Shown here one piece after another: positions 52,201 through 62,265 of a stretch of DNA of 64,000 nt. The position numbers and the translations under genes were made by a program. The notes under the pieces were generated by a model that did no database searches, was not told where the DNA came from, and saw nothing but the letters and a program-made list of their open reading frames with translations. This DNA comes from Kiloniellaceae bacterium (GTDB lineage: Bacteria; Pseudomonadota; Alphaproteobacteria; Kiloniellales; J153), in assembly GCA_021776175.1 (NCBI GenBank), contig JAJFGJ010000016.1, positions 136,107-200,106 on the forward strand, given 5' to 3'. Position 1 is the stretch's first letter. Each line of letters opens with the position of its first letter.

Positions 52201-52283
52201 GATGGGCCGGGCGTTACAGCGACTACGAACACCTCGCGCGCCTTAAGGAGTGGGCCTCCAGCGACGACGGCGGCGAGCCATGA
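49272..52283 (+). CDS. addB: Double-strand break repair protein AddB
   Basis: A 1003-residue subunit of the AddAB helicase-nuclease that processes double-strand breaks for RecA. The N-terminal part ('HTVLLPTRRACRALQEAFL') is the inactive helicase-like fold typical of alphaproteobacterial AddB. The central 'LVIVGGLNEGTWPGEAEAGP' is a family landmark. The C-terminal PD-(D/E)xK nuclease has 'LGTLVHAALESYI' and 'LTILDYKTGGVPN'. Its start is a GTG overlapping murU by 4 bases, and its stop overlaps the addA ATG. Confidence 0.94.
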   Translation: MSREASPSSKVAPAFYTIAPNVSFVDALAHGLLARGGGDPLALARHTVLLPTRRACRALQEAFLRASHGRSLLLPRLVPLGDIDAEELILAGGDAGLEPPGALDLPPPMASLRRQLLLARLIQHGGQAPNEDLAVRLAGELARLLDQVETEGLDFTGLEDLAPADYADHWQITLRFLAILTERWPSVQAELGCIGAAERRRRLLELQAEAWSSAPPDRPIVAAGSTGSIPATAALLGVIARLPQGAVVLPGLDRACGDAAWREIQDDPAHPQHGLAALLAGLEVPREAVRDWPGETPPGAPDGRVRLIGLALAPAAATARWHDQGEGAAPKDLAAALARVRRIDCPGPGEEAGVIACLLREALETPGRRAALVTPDRALARRVAATLGRWGIAVDDSAGTPLADTPLGAFLRLTAQMIAEGLSPLGLLAALKHPLAAGGLMPGKFRGRVRALERYVLRGARPAPGFAGLRAALRAARADKALLAWLKDLEALCAPLVKAMRGARSLGDIIDAHVGVAEAIAATREETGAQRLWAGEAGEAMAEFLAELRAAAAEVPDLAAKAMGARYPALFSALLVGQAVRPRYGRHPRLAIWGPLEARLQHADLVIVGGLNEGTWPGEAEAGPWLSRPMRAVFGLPAPERRIGLSAHDFAQAFCAPSVVLTRAARVEGTPTVPSRWLLRLDAYLGTFDKRPNLSAQAQSTIDWAEALDRPARTVDSEAPAPRPPRAARPRKLSVTAVETWMRDPYDLYARRILGLKALDPIDADPGAAQLGTLVHAALESYIRDYPDGPPGDPEVALIAHGRAIFEADDTPPGIRAFWWPRYKRIAQWFAARERGGADMGRRFAEVTGKMTITAPGGDFTLTAKADRIDLGGGGTLTILDYKTGGVPNTKEVDFGFSPQLPLEAAIAAGGGFESVPGAAVARLEYWRLTGAEPPGVIKPIGGDPGTRAADALAGLEQLIAEFDDPKTPYLARPRPRWAGRYSDYEHLARLKEWASSDDGGEP

Positions 52284-55200
52284 GCGCCGAAGCTCAATAC
52301 GCCAAGGACGAAGCCTCGGCCCGCCAGCGCCCGGCGGCGGACCCGGCGGCCTCGGTCTGGGTCGGCGCTTCGGCCGGCACCGGCAAGACCAAGGTGCTGA
52401 CCGACCGCGTGCTCAGCCTCATGCTCCACGGGTCGGCGCCGGCGCGTATTTTATGCCTGACCTTCACCAAGGCGGCGGCGGCGGAAATGTCCAACCGCCT
52501 GGCCAATCGTTTGGCCCGCTGGACCGCGATCGGCGATGAGGCGCTGAACATTGAATTATCCGGCTTGCTCGGCCGCGCGCCGGACGAGGCCCTGCGTTCC
52601 CGCGCCCGGCAGTTGTTCGCGCGCGTGCTCGATGCGCCGGGTGGCATGAAGATTCAGACCATTCACGCCTTCTGCCAATCGCTCCTTGGGCGCTTTCCCC
52701 TGGAGGCCGGTCTCGCGCCTCACTTTCAGGTCCTCGACGAACGCTCGGCGGCGGAGATGCTGCGCGCGGCGCGCGAGGAGATTCTGATCGACCCGGAATT
52801 CGCCGGCGATATCGCCGAAGTCGCCGTCCATGCGCAGGAACAGAGTTTCACCGAATTGTTGGATGAACTGTCGCGCGAACGTGGCCGGATCGCGCGCTTG
52901 CGCGAGCGCCCCGGTGGCATGGACGCCGCCGAGGCGCAGGTTTACCGCCACTTGGATATTGACCCGGAAGAAACCTCGCAAGGGGTGCTTGACGCCGCTT
53001 GCCTGGATACGGCCCTCGACCGGGTTGGGCTGCGGCGTGCCGTGCAAGCCATGCTGGACCGGGGCGGCAAGAACGACCGCGAACACGGTGCCGAGATCGC
53101 GTCCTGGCTGGATAATCCAGCGGGCCGGGTCGAAACCTTCGATCTCTACCTGGGCGCGTTTTTCACCGAGGGTGGCAAGGGCGATGTCTTCAAGAAGCTG
53201 GTCTATAAGGATGCCCTGGCCGCCGCGCCGGGAATCGACATGGTGCTCGAAGCCGAAGCGCGGCGGCTCGAGGAAGTCCGGGCCAAGCTGAATGCCTTGA
53301 CCGTCGCCGGGGCGACGGCGGCCCTGCTGCGCCTGGGCGCCGCGATCCTGGCTGTTTACGAAGATCGCAAGCGCGCCCGCGCCTTGCTCGACTACGACGA
53401 TTTGATTTTGAACGCCCGCGATCTGCTGGCCCGTCAGGGCGCGGCGTCCTGGGTCTTGTTCAAGCTCGACGGCGGCCTGGACCACATCCTGATCGACGAG
53501 GCGCAGGACACCAATCCCGAACAGTGGGGCGTGATCGAGTGTCTCAGCGCCGAGTTTTTCGCCGGCGCCGGCGCGCGCGAAGGACCGCGCACGGTCTTCG
53601 CGGTCGGCGACGCCAAGCAGTCGATCTATAGTTTTCAGCGTGCCGATCCGGCGGCCTTTGGACGCATGCGCGCGCACTTCGCGGCCAGGGCACGGGACGC
53701 CGGGCAAAGCTGGGCCAAGGTCGATCTGGCGCATTCCTTCCGTTCCTGCCCGGCGGTCCTGCGAACGGTCGATGCGGTATTCGCCCAAGAGGCGGCGCGC
53801 GACGGCGTGTTGTTCGACGAGGCCGCCCTATCCCACGCCGCCGTGCGCCTGGGGCAGGCGGGCCTGGTCGAGCTTTGGCCGCCCACGCCCGCCGAAGCTG
53901 GCGGCGATCCCGCGCCCTGGGAGCCGCCAACTGCGCGGCATGGGGGGACCCCCTCACGCACCCGCTTGGCGCGCCTGATCGCGCAGCGGATATTTGACTG
54001 GACCCGCGCAGAGATTCCCAAGGGTCAATTGGGTTCGGGGCATGAGGCCTGGCTGGAGCCCAAGGGGCGGCGGCTGCGGCCCGGCGACATTCTGGTGCTG
54101 GTGCGCCGGCGCAACGCCTTCGTGGAAGAGTTGGTGCGCGAGCTGAAGCGCCTCGAGGTACCGGTCGCCGGGGTCGACCGCATGGTGTTGCGCGATCAGC
54201 TCGCGGTCATGGACCTGGTCGCGCTCGGCCGCTTCATGCTTCTGCCCGAAGACGATCTGACCCTGGCCAGTATCTTGAAAGGGCCCCTGATCGGGCTTAG
54301 CGAGGAACAGCTTTTCGAGATTGCCTACGACCGTGAACCCAAGACGTTGTGGCAGTCTCTCACTGATCGCGCGACCCGCGACCCGGCCTATGCCGCCGCG
54401 CATGAACATCTGGCCGAGTTGCTCGCGCGGGCCGATTTCGCCCCACCCTACGAGTTTTTCGCCCATGTACTGACACGCGGCTGGGACGGCGCCTCGGGCC
54501 GGTCGCGGCTTCTCGCGCGCCTGGGTCCAGACGCCAACGATCCGATCGAGGAGTTCATCTCCCTGGCCCTGACCTATGAGCGCGAACATGCGCCTTCCCT
54601 GGAAGGTTTTCTCCATTGGCTCGACGTTGGGGCGCAAATGGTCAAGCGCGACATGGACATGGGCCAGGAAGTTGTGCGCGTCATGACCGTTCACGGCGCC
54701 AAGGGCCTGCAAGCGCCGGTCGTTTTCCTGCCCGATACCCTGCAAACGCCGCAGGCGCGCCAAGGCCTTTTGTGGCTGGAGGACGGTCCCGAAGGGGACG
54801 GCGAAGGGCTCGTGCTGTGGCCGGTGCGCAAGGCCTTGGACGGCCCCGCCGCTGGCCGCGCGCGGACCCAGGCCCAAGGCGTGCGGGAGCGCGAATACCG
54901 GCGCCTGCTCTATGTCGCCCTGACCCGGGCCGAGGACCGGCTCTACGTTTGCGGCTGGGCCATGCGCAATACGCCCCCGGCCGATTGCTGGCACGCCCTG
55001 GTGGAAGGGGCACTGTCCCAGGTTGGCGAAGCCACCGATTTCGTTCTCGGCGACCAGGCCGCCGGCGGCTGGGCCGGGCCCGGATGGCGCCTGGCGGGTC
55101 CCCAAGCCGCCAAACCGGACCAAGCCGAGGAGACGGTGCGCCCCGACGCGAAAATCGCGCCCCTGCCGGACTGGGCGCGCCGGGCGCCGCCCCCCGAAGC

Positions 55201-55789
55201 GGCGCCGCCGCGGCCGCTGGCGCCGTCCCGCCCATCGCAAGCCGAACCCGCCGTTGTTTCCCCGCTTGGCCGGGAGCAAGGCCGCCGCTTTCTGCGCGGG
55301 CGCCTCATCCACCGGCTACTGCAAAGCCTGCCCGATTTGCCGGGCGGCGCCCGGCCCGCCGCCGCCGCGCGCTTTCTTTTGGCGGGCGGTCATGACTTGA
55401 GCGCCGCTCAGCGGGCCGAAATCGCGGCCGCCACCCTGGCTATCCTCGAAGACGCGGATTTCGCCCCCCTGTTCGGCCCCGGCAGCCAGGCCGAGGTGCC
55501 GGTCGTCGGCGTCATAGGCCAAGGCGCGGCGGCGGAAGTCGTCTCGGGTCAAGTCGACCGCCTGGTCGTGGAACATGACCGGGTCCACATTATTGATTTT
55601 AAAACCAATCGCCCGGCGCCGGCGCGGGAATCAGAGGCCGCGCCTCTCTACTTGCGGCAGATGGCCGCCTATCGCGCTGTTTTGACAGGGGTTTATCCTG
55701 AACATCGGATCGAGTGCTATTTACTGTGGAGCGATGGGCCGCGTCTGATGCATCTCAGCGATGCATCGTTAAGCGCTCACGCACCTTGA
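52280..55789 (+). CDS. addA: Double-strand break repair helicase AddA
   Basis: The UvrD-like helicase and nuclease subunit, 1169 residues. Walker A is '[20 protein letters not shown]', motif II is '[15 protein letters not shown]', motif V/VI segments are '[20 protein letters not shown]' and '[20 protein letters not shown]'. The C-terminal nuclease has '[17 protein letters not shown]' and '[14 protein letters not shown]'. The ATG at 52280 overlaps the addB stop as ATGA. The order amgK-murU-addB-addA-trxA recurs in alphaproteobacteria. Confidence 0.96.
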   Translation: MSAEAQYAKDEASARQRPAADPAASVWVGASAGTGKTKVLTDRVLSLMLHGSAPARILCLTFTKAAAAEMSNRLANRLARWTAIGDEALNIELSGLLGRAPDEALRSRARQLFARVLDAPGGMKIQTIHAFCQSLLGRFPLEAGLAPHFQVLDERSAAEMLRAAREEILIDPEFAGDIAEVAVHAQEQSFTELLDELSRERGRIARLRERPGGMDAAEAQVYRHLDIDPEETSQGVLDAACLDTALDRVGLRRAVQAMLDRGGKNDREHGAEIASWLDNPAGRVETFDLYLGAFFTEGGKGDVFKKLVYKDALAAAPGIDMVLEAEARRLEEVRAKLNALTVAGATAALLRLGAAILAVYEDRKRARALLDYDDLILNARDLLARQGAASWVLFKLDGGLDHILIDEAQDTNPEQWGVIECLSAEFFAGAGAREGPRTVFAVGDAKQSIYSFQRADPAAFGRMRAHFAARARDAGQSWAKVDLAHSFRSCPAVLRTVDAVFAQEAARDGVLFDEAALSHAAVRLGQAGLVELWPPTPAEAGGDPAPWEPPTARHGGTPSRTRLARLIAQRIFDWTRAEIPKGQLGSGHEAWLEPKGRRLRPGDILVLVRRRNAFVEELVRELKRLEVPVAGVDRMVLRDQLAVMDLVALGRFMLLPEDDLTLASILKGPLIGLSEEQLFEIAYDREPKTLWQSLTDRATRDPAYAAAHEHLAELLARADFAPPYEFFAHVLTRGWDGASGRSRLLARLGPDANDPIEEFISLALTYEREHAPSLEGFLHWLDVGAQMVKRDMDMGQEVVRVMTVHGAKGLQAPVVFLPDTLQTPQARQGLLWLEDGPEGDGEGLVLWPVRKALDGPAAGRARTQAQGVREREYRRLLYVALTRAEDRLYVCGWAMRNTPPADCWHALVEGALSQVGEATDFVLGDQAAGGWAGPGWRLAGPQAAKPDQAEETVRPDAKIAPLPDWARRAPPPEAAPPRPLAPSRPSQAEPAVVSPLGREQGRRFLRGRLIHRLLQSLPDLPGGARPAAAARFLLAGGHDLSAAQRAEIAAATLAILEDADFAPLFGPGSQAEVPVVGVIGQGAAAEVVSGQVDRLVVEHDRVHIIDFKTNRPAPARESEAAPLYLRQMAAYRAVLTGVYPEHRIECYLLWSDGPRLMHLSDASLSAHAP

Positions 55790-55884
55790 CGCTCGCGGGC
55801 GCGCATTCCTACATTAGGGGCATCGATAGGCCGCCCGCGATACGTATGTGCGCGTTTGGTCTGAATCCCATTCAGAGGTTGTGC

Positions 55885-56205
55885 ATGTCTACCGTCCCCG
55901 TTAGCGACGATTCCTTCGACTCCGATGTACTCAAGGCCGAAGGCGCCGTTTTGGTCGATTTCTGGGCCGAGTGGTGCGGACCCTGCAAGGTTATCGCCCC
56001 CGCGCTCGAAGATATCGCCAAGGAGATGGACGGCCGGGTAACGGTCGCCAAGGTCAACATCGACGACAACCCCTTAACCCCGCAGAAGTACGGTGTGCGC
56101 GGGATTCCGACGCTCATGCTGTTCAAGGACGGCCAGGTCGCCGCGACCAAGGTTGGCGCCTTGGCCAAGAACCAGCTTCAAGAATGGGTCGAGTCGGTGC
56201 TCTAA
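55885..56205 (+). CDS. trxA: Thioredoxin 1
   Basis: A 106-residue dithiol protein that reduces cytoplasmic disulfides. The redox site is '[19 protein letters not shown]', and the cis-proline loop '[14 protein letters not shown]' follows at the usual spacing. I chose the ATG at 55885; the frame is open 57 codons upstream, but that part is the tail of addA and the intergenic gap. It is followed by an intrinsic terminator. Confidence 0.97.
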   Translation: MSTVPVSDDSFDSDVLKAEGAVLVDFWAEWCGPCKVIAPALEDIAKEMDGRVTVAKVNIDDNPLTPQKYGVRGIPTLMLFKDGQVAATKVGALAKNQLQEWVESVL

Positions 56206-56237
56206 CCGCTTCGCCCCTCAGCGATCGCGAATGTTAG

Positions 56238-56264
56238 AACCCCGCCGAGTTGGCGGGGTTTTTT
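56238..56264 (+). terminator. Rho-independent terminator of trxA operon
   Basis: Perfect 9-base stem 'aaccccgcc' (56238-56246) and 'ggcggggtt' (56252-56260) with a 5-base loop, followed directly by four more T. It lies 32 bases past the trxA stop, in the gap to the convergent folC. Confidence 0.95.
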
Positions 56265-56269
56265 CGCGG

Positions 56270-57619
56270 TCAATCGGGGACCGCGTTCCGGGCCAAGACG
56301 GTGCCGGCCAGGTAAAGCGAACCGCAGATCAAGATCCGGCCCGGCTGGCGCGCGCGCGCGAGGATTTCGCGAATCGCGGTTTCGACATCGGGGCTGACGC
56401 GCGCGTGGATCCCGGCGTCCCCGGCCTCGGCCGCCGCGTCCTCGGCCGAGAGCGCGGCCTCGACGCCGGGTATGGTGACGGCGTGCAGGCTGTGCGCGAG
56501 CGGTGCGAGGGGCTGAACGAAATCGCGCGCCGCCTTGGTGTTGAGCATGCCGTAAACGAGGTGCAGCGGCCGCTCGCTCCATGCCGCCGCGATGTCGGCC
56601 AAGGCCGCGCCGGCGGCGGCATTGTGGCCGCCATCGAGCCAGAGTTCCCAGCCCTCGGGCATCAAGGCGGCCAAGGAACCTTCGCGCAGGTGTTGCAGGC
56701 GCGCGCGCCATCGCGCGCCGGTCAGGCCGGCGCCGCGCGCGCCGTGGTCCAGGCCGAATTCCGCCAATTGAGCCGCGCAGGCCAGGGCTAGCCCGGCGTT
56801 CTCGATCTGAAAGCGGCCGGGCAAGCCGGGCAAGGGATAGTCATGAACCTGCCCCGCGCTCTCGAACCGCAAGGCGCCGCCGGTGGCGCCGGCATGCCAT
56901 TCCTCGCCGAAACGAAACAGCGGCGCGCCGATTTCGCGCGCGCGCTCTTCGATGACGGCACGCGCCGGCACGGGCTGCGGCCCGACGACGGCCGTTACCC
57001 CGGGCTTGAGAATACCGGCTTTCTCGTAAGCGATTTTTTCGATCGTATCGCCCAGGTATTGCACATGATCGATCGATACCGGGGTGATCGCCGTGAGCCG
57101 GGGCCGGGCGATGACGTTGGTCGCGTCCAGGCGCCCGCCCAGGCCGGTTTCGAGAAAGAGAATATCGGCGCGCTCGCGCGCGAAAGCCAAAAACGCGGCG
57201 GCGGTGGTGATCTCGAAAAAGGTGATCGGCTCCGGCCCGTTGGCGGCCTCGCAGTCTTCCAGAAGCGCGATCAGGGCGGCCTCGCCGATGAGGCCGCCGG
57301 CCAGGCGAATGCGCTCGTGAAAGCGCACCAGGTGGGGCGAGGTGTAGACCTGCGCGCGCTTGCCGGCGGCGCGCATCATGGCGTCGAGAAAAGCGATCGA
57401 GGAACCCTTGCCGTTGGTGCCGGCCACATGCAGGACCGGCGCCAAGCCTTGCTCGGGATGATCGAGACGCGCCAAAAGACGCTCGATCCGGCCCAGGGAC
57501 AGATCGATGATCTTGGGGTGCAGCCGGTTCAGCCGCGCGAGGACCGCATCGCTTGTGACCGGGTCACTTGTGATCGCGTCACTCTTGGGCGGCGGGGGCG
57601 GGGTCTTCACCGGGCTCAC
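56270..57619 (-). CDS. folC: Bifunctional folylpolyglutamate/dihydrofolate synthase
   Basis: A 449-residue Mur-ligase-family enzyme that adds glutamate to dihydropteroate and to folates. The P-loop is 'VLHVAGTNGKGSSIAFLDAM', then 'RFHERIRLAGGLIGEAALI', 'ILFLETGLGGRLDATNVI' and 'PVSIDHVQYLGDTIEKIAYE' follow. The C-terminal domain includes 'WELWLDGGHNAAAGAALADI'. Its start overlaps accD by about 41 bases, so it is translated from the same message, as in many proteobacteria. Last gene of the pyrF-trp-accD operon. Confidence 0.95.
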   Translation of the reverse strand: MSPVKTPPPPPKSDAITSDPVTSDAVLARLNRLHPKIIDLSLGRIERLLARLDHPEQGLAPVLHVAGTNGKGSSIAFLDAMMRAAGKRAQVYTSPHLVRFHERIRLAGGLIGEAALIALLEDCEAANGPEPITFFEITTAAAFLAFARERADILFLETGLGGRLDATNVIARPRLTAITPVSIDHVQYLGDTIEKIAYEKAGILKPGVTAVVGPQPVPARAVIEERAREIGAPLFRFGEEWHAGATGGALRFESAGQVHDYPLPGLPGRFQIENAGLALACAAQLAEFGLDHGARGAGLTGARWRARLQHLREGSLAALMPEGWELWLDGGHNAAAGAALADIAAAWSERPLHLVYGMLNTKAARDFVQPLAPLAHSLHAVTIPGVEAALSAEDAAAEAGDAGIHARVSPDVETAIREILARARQPGRILICGSLYLAGTVLARNAVPD

Positions 57620-58532
57620 CGGTTAGGGATGGATCGCGAGCGGGAGGGCCTTCGGCCTTGGTCAAGGCGATAACCTCGGCCACGGGGCCCTTGTCGCGCA
57701 ACAGGCGCAGCAGGCGAACCAGGGTCGAGTGAAGATCGTGGCGATGCACGACCATGTCGATCATGCCGTGCTCCAAAAGATACTCGGCGCGTTGAAATCC
57801 TTCGGGCAGGGTTTCGCGGATCGTTTCCTCGATCACACGCTGCCCGGCGAAACCTATGACCGCGCCGGGTTCCGCGATGGCGATATCGCCGAGCATGGCG
57901 AAGGACGCGGACACCCCACCCGTGGTGGGATCGGTCAAGAGGACGATATAGGGCAGACCCGCTTTCTTAACATCCTCGATCGCGATAATCGTGCGCGGCA
58001 GCTGCATCAGCGACAAGACGCCCTCTTGCATGCGCGCCCCGCCCGAGGCCGGAACCACGATGAGCGCGGCCTCCTGCAGAATCGCCAAGCGCGCGGCCGC
58101 GATCAGGCCCTCGCCGACCGCGACCCCCATGGAGCCGCCCATGAAAGTGAAATCGAAGGCGGCAATGACGGCCGCCATGCCGCCGAGCTTGCCATGGGCG
58201 ACCAGGATCGCCTCCTTGCTCGCGCCGCTGGCTTTGGCGTCTTTCAGGCGGTCGCCGTAGCGTTTGCGGTCGCGGAATTTCAGCGGATCGATGAGCGTCT
58301 CGGGAAGCTCGATCGGGCTGAACTCGCCGTCGTCGAACAGCAGCGATAAGCGCTTGTGCGCCCCGATGCGCATGTGATGGCCGCAGTGAGGGCAAACCTG
58401 ATTCTTCGCTTCCAATTCGCGATGAAAAATCATTTGCGCGCAGGAAGGGCACTTGTGCCAAAGATTCTCCGGGACATCGCGGTTGACCAGGGCCCGGATC
58501 TTGGGGCGGACGAAATTCGCGATCCAATTCAT
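57579..58532 (-). CDS. accD: Acetyl-CoA carboxylase carboxyltransferase subunit beta
   Basis: The beta subunit that transfers carboxyl from biotin to acetyl-CoA to make malonyl-CoA, 317 residues. The N-terminal zinc ribbon 'LWHKCPSCAQMIFHRELE' and 'QVCPHCGHHMRIGAHKRLS' is intact, then the crotonase-fold core with 'VPASGGARMQEGVLSLMQL' and 'DPTTGGVSASFAMLGDIAIA'. I chose the ATG at 58532, which starts the family; 36 more codons are open upstream. Located between trpA and folC. Confidence 0.96.
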   Translation of the reverse strand: MNWIANFVRPKIRALVNRDVPENLWHKCPSCAQMIFHRELEAKNQVCPHCGHHMRIGAHKRLSLLFDDGEFSPIELPETLIDPLKFRDRKRYGDRLKDAKASGASKEAILVAHGKLGGMAAVIAAFDFTFMGGSMGVAVGEGLIAAARLAILQEAALIVVPASGGARMQEGVLSLMQLPRTIIAIEDVKKAGLPYIVLLTDPTTGGVSASFAMLGDIAIAEPGAVIGFAGQRVIEETIRETLPEGFQRAEYLLEHGMIDMVVHRHDLHSTLVRLLRLLRDKGPVAEVIALTKAEGPPARDPSLTGEPGEDPAPAAQE

Positions 58533-58581
58533 CTCGGTGCCCTCAAGGAGCGCTGCCACGCGGTCCGACCGTATCCCATCT

Positions 58582-59418
58582 CTATCCGTTCCGCGCCTTG
58601 CGCACGCCCGCCGCCAGCGCGCGCACGAAACCCAGAACATCGGGCACCATGGCGGGCCGCGGCCGGTCGCCGTCGTCCAAGCCGCCCTTGATTCGCTCGA
58701 CTATGGCGGAGCCGACCACGGCCGCGTCGGCGACGCGCGCGATACTGGCCGCTTGTTCCGGTGTTTTGATGCCAAAGCCGACCGCGATCGGCAGCTCGCT
58801 ATGACGTTTCAAGCGCTCGACCGCCACGCGCACGGCATCGGCTTGCACCTCGCGCGTTCCGGTGATGCCCATGATCGACACGTAGTAGACGAAGCCGCCG
58901 GTGTTGGCGAGAACCGACGGCAGCCGCTTGTCGTCGGTGGTCGGCGTGGCCAGGCGAATCCAATGGATGCCCGCCTTCAGGGCCGGCAGGCAAAGCTCAT
59001 CGTCTTCCTCGGGCGGCAAGTCGACAACGATCAAGCCATCGACGCCGGCCGCTTTCGCGTCCGCCAGGAACGCCTCGACGCCATAGCTGTGGATCGGGTT
59101 GTAGTAGCCCATGAGGACGATCGGCGTATCCTCGTCCGTGCCGCGGAAGCGGCGCACCAGATCCAGGGTCCGGGCCAGGTTCATGCCGGCGCCCAGGGCG
59201 CGCAGGCTTGAGGCTTGAATGGCCGGGCCGTCGGCCATGGGATCGGAGAACGGCATGCCTAGCTCGATCACGTCGACCCCGGCGCCGGGCAGGCCCAGAA
59301 CCAATTCGAGCGAGGCTTCGAATGTCGGGTCGCCGGCGGTCGTGAAGGTGACCAGGCCGCCCCGGCCTTGGGCCTTTAGATCGGCAAAGCGCCGCTCCAG
59401 CCGGCTTTTCGTGCTCAT
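58582..59418 (-). CDS. trpA: Tryptophan synthase alpha subunit
   Basis: Cleaves indole-3-glycerol phosphate into indole and glyceraldehyde 3-phosphate; 278 residues of TIM-barrel. Catalytic Glu is in '[20 protein letters not shown]' and Asp in '[14 protein letters not shown]'. The phosphate site is '[20 protein letters not shown]'. Its start overlaps trpB as ATGA, so the two subunits are made together. Confidence 0.97.
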   Translation of the reverse strand: MSTKSRLERRFADLKAQGRGGLVTFTTAGDPTFEASLELVLGLPGAGVDVIELGMPFSDPMADGPAIQASSLRALGAGMNLARTLDLVRRFRGTDEDTPIVLMGYYNPIHSYGVEAFLADAKAAGVDGLIVVDLPPEEDDELCLPALKAGIHWIRLATPTTDDKRLPSVLANTGGFVYYVSIMGITGTREVQADAVRVAVERLKRHSELPIAVGFGIKTPEQAASIARVADAAVVGSAIVERIKGGLDDGDRPRPAMVPDVLGFVRALAAGVRKARNG

Positions 59419-60638
59419 ATCTCGGTTCCCAGGGCCTCGGCCACGGTGAACACGTCCTTATCGCCGCGCCCGCACAGGTTCATGACCAGGAGATGATCCT
59501 GGGGCAGGGTCGGGGCCAGTTTCACGACGAAAGCCAGGGCGTGGGCGGGCTCCAGGGCCGGTAGAATGCCTTCCAGGCGCGAACACGTCTGAAAGGCCTC
59601 CAGGGCTTCCGCGTCGCTCGACGAGACGTACTCGACCCGGCCCGATTCCTTCAGCCAGGAATGTTCCGGCCCAATTCCAGGATAGTCCAGGCCGGCCGAG
59701 ATCGAATGGGCCTCCAAAATCTGGCCGTCGTCGCTTTGCAGCAGATAGGTCCGGTTGCCGTGCAGCACACCGGGCCGCCCGCCGGTCAAGGACGCCGCGT
59801 GTTTGTCGGTGTCCAGGCCCAGGCCCGCCGCCTCGACCCCGAATATGCGCACGTTCTTGTCGTCGAGGAAGGGGTGGAACAGGCCGATGGCGTTCGATCC
59901 GCCACCGATGCAGGCGACCAGGGAATCGGGGCCGCGCCCTTCCATCTCCATGATCTGTTCGCGCACCTCATTGCCGATAACGCATTGGAAGTCGCGCACC
60001 ATCGCCGGATAGGGGTGGGGGCCGGCGGCGGTTCCGATGATGTAGAAGGTGTCGTCGACGTTGGCGACCCAGTCGCGCAGGGCCTCGTTCATGGCGTCTT
60101 TCAGGGTCCGACTGCCGCTGGTCACGGGGACCACGCGGGCACCCAGAAGTTTCATGCGAAAGACATTGGGCTTTTGGCGCTCGATATCCTCTTCACCCAT
60201 GTAGATGACACAGGGCAGATCGAAGCGCGCGCACACGGTGGCCGTGGCCACGCCGTGCTGGCCGGCGCCGGTTTCGGCGATGATCCGTTTCTTGCCCATG
60301 CGCCGGGCAAGCAGCATTTGACCTATGCAATTATTGATCTTGTGCGCGCCGGTATGATTGAGTTCGTCGCGCTTGAAATAGATCTTCGCGCCCTTGTCGC
60401 CCCGGCGCAGGTGTTCGGTGATCCGCTCCGCGTGGTAAAGCGGGCTTGGCCGGCCGACATAATGCTTGGCGAAATAGTCGATCTCGGCCTGAAAGGACGG
60501 GTCCGCCTTGGCCGCCGTGTAGGCGCGCTCGACCTCCAGGATCAAGGGCATCAGAGTCTCGGCCACGAAGCGGCCGCCGAATTGGCCGAAATGGCCGCCT
60601 TCGTCGGGTCCGCCGCGGTAGGTGTTCAGTGAGGTCAT
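59415..60638 (-). CDS. trpB: Tryptophan synthase beta subunit
   Basis: PLP enzyme that joins indole and serine, 407 residues. The PLP lysine is in '[19 protein letters not shown]', the phosphate cup is '[19 protein letters not shown]', and '[19 protein letters not shown]' is the catalytic loop. The N-terminal '[20 protein letters not shown]' is family-typical. It precedes trpA in the operon. Confidence 0.97.
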   Translation of the reverse strand: MTSLNTYRGGPDEGGHFGQFGGRFVAETLMPLILEVERAYTAAKADPSFQAEIDYFAKHYVGRPSPLYHAERITEHLRRGDKGAKIYFKRDELNHTGAHKINNCIGQMLLARRMGKKRIIAETGAGQHGVATATVCARFDLPCVIYMGEEDIERQKPNVFRMKLLGARVVPVTSGSRTLKDAMNEALRDWVANVDDTFYIIGTAAGPHPYPAMVRDFQCVIGNEVREQIMEMEGRGPDSLVACIGGGSNAIGLFHPFLDDKNVRIFGVEAAGLGLDTDKHAASLTGGRPGVLHGNRTYLLQSDDGQILEAHSISAGLDYPGIGPEHSWLKESGRVEYVSSSDAEALEAFQTCSRLEGILPALEPAHALAFVVKLAPTLPQDHLLVMNLCGRGDKDVFTVAEALGTEI

Positions 60639-60724
60639 GGGGCCATTTTATATCGCTTGCACGCGGGCGCACTGTGCCCGAAATCGCCCGGCGTCGCAAT
60701 GCCGGGCGCCGCCGCGCAGCCCTC

Positions 60725-61372
60725 TTAGAGCGCCTTGGCGGCGTCCAGAAACGCCTGGATTTTAGCCGGATTTTTTACCCCCGGTTTATCCTCCACGCCC
60801 GAGACCACATCGACGGCCCGGGCGCCGGAGATTCGCACGGCCGTTGCCAGATTGCCCGCGTGCAAGCCGCCCGCCAACATCCACGGGATCGGCCAGGAGC
60901 TTCCGGCCAGGAGCGCCCAGTCGAAGGCCAGGGCGTTGCCGCCGGGAAGCGCGTTCTTCATGTCCTTGGGGGCCTTGGCGTCGAAAAGAAAGCGGTCGGC
61001 GATTCGCTGATAGGCTTGCGCGCCGGCGATATCCTCCGCGCTCGCTACCTTGACGACTTTCATGACCTGAATCCCGAATTGAGCCTTGATCCGCGCCACG
61101 CGCTCCGGGCTTTCGTTGCCGTGCAGTTGCAGCAGGTCGAGCGGCACCGCCGCGCAAATCTCGCGCAGGGTGTCGTCGCCGGCATCGACCACCAGGGCGA
61201 CCTTCTTGACCCGCCCGGGCACCTGGGCGGCGATGGCATGGGCTTGCTTGGGCGTCACCGCGCGCGGGCTGGGCGGGTAAAATATCAAACCGATGAAATC
61301 CGCGCCGCCTTGCACCGCCGCCGCCGCCGCCTGGGCGGTATTGATGCCGCAAATCTTGGCTTCGACGGTCAT
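60725..61372 (-). CDS. trpF: Phosphoribosylanthranilate isomerase
   Basis: Third step of the tryptophan branch, 215-residue TIM barrel. 'AKICGINTAQAAAAAVQGG' has the catalytic Cys, and 'GADFIGLIFYPPSPRAV', 'LDLLQLHGNESPERVA' and 'PWMLAGGLHAGNLATAV' follow, with catalytic Asp in the barrel. I chose the ATG at 61372, which overlaps the stop of the upstream membrane-protein gene. 86 bp before trpB. Confidence 0.95.
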   Translation of the reverse strand: MTVEAKICGINTAQAAAAAVQGGADFIGLIFYPPSPRAVTPKQAHAIAAQVPGRVKKVALVVDAGDDTLREICAAVPLDLLQLHGNESPERVARIKAQFGIQVMKVVKVASAEDIAGAQAYQRIADRFLFDAKAPKDMKNALPGGNALAFDWALLAGSSWPIPWMLAGGLHAGNLATAVRISGARAVDVVSGVEDKPGVKNPAKIQAFLDAAKAL

Positions 61373-62265
61373 GACCCTTCGCCATTTTCTTCGCCGAGGC
61401 GCCCTTGGGTTGGCGGCGGCGCCGGCACCCAGCCGGTACACTGTCGAAACGCGATCGACACCGCCGAGACCATGAGCGCCATGACGATATAGTTCAAGGC
61501 GGCGAGCGCCAGTTGCGCCAAAGAGAAAGCCACCGCGTGGTCGGCCACGGCCTGGCGCAAGGCATTCTGCGGGCTCATCCCCACGTCTTGGGTATTGGCC
61601 ACGATGTCGGGCAGCAAGAGCGCGCCCAGCAGCGTGTTCACGAACCAGATCACGGCCAGCATGGGCAAGGCGGTCGCGATCAGCGTCGCCAGCAACCTGA
61701 AGCCCTGGCCATGTGTGTGGGCCCAGGCATTCCTCAGGGTATATTCCTCATCCACTGCCGCCGCCGGGAACACGAAGCTGACCCGCATCGTCAGATAGGG
61801 CAACGCAACGATAACGGCCACGACCAGCAGGAGCAGTATCAAGGCTAGGCCCTGGGTTCCGTTTCCGGAAAACTTGGCCACGGCGATAGCGAAGGGAGCC
61901 GAGAGTGAATAAATAACTCCCGTCATGATGGCGACATAGCCTAGAAACCGCCAGTGCCGCCGGCGCCAGGACGGAAAGGCGACCGGCGCCCCCTCGGTTG
62001 GCCCGAGCAGGGTCAGTCGGTGCCAGGCGACCCCGAACAGCGTGTAGGGCACGAATCCAGCCAGTACCAGGATGAAGGACGGGAGGGGGTTGGCAGCCGC
62101 CGTCAAGGATAGCCCGATGATCGCCAGCGACAACAAGAACGGCAGTGCGGCGGCCTTAAGCAAAAGGCCGAGCGAACCGAACACGGCCGCGTAGGCCGCG
62201 CGCATGGTCCGGCCGACCGGCACGCGCTGGACCGCGGTAGGCGGCGGGCTGCTGCTTTGGCTCAT
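61369..62265 (-). CDS. Hypothetical polytopic membrane protein in the pyrF-trp operon
   Basis: A 298-residue protein with about six hydrophobic segments, beginning at '[20 protein letters not shown]' and ending at '[19 protein letters not shown]'. The cytoplasmic loops include '[20 protein letters not shown]' and '[20 protein letters not shown]'. I recognise no family. The start at 62265 overlaps pyrF as ATGA and the stop overlaps trpF, so it is locked into the operon. A further 82 codons of open frame upstream lie inside pyrF and are rejected. Confidence 0.8.
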   Translation of the reverse strand: MSQSSSPPPTAVQRVPVGRTMRAAYAAVFGSLGLLLKAAALPFLLSLAIIGLSLTAAANPLPSFILVLAGFVPYTLFGVAWHRLTLLGPTEGAPVAFPSWRRRHWRFLGYVAIMTGVIYSLSAPFAIAVAKFSGNGTQGLALILLLLVVAVIVALPYLTMRVSFVFPAAAVDEEYTLRNAWAHTHGQGFRLLATLIATALPMLAVIWFVNTLLGALLLPDIVANTQDVGMSPQNALRQAVADHAVAFSLAQLALAALNYIVMALMVSAVSIAFRQCTGWVPAPPPTQGRLGEENGEGS

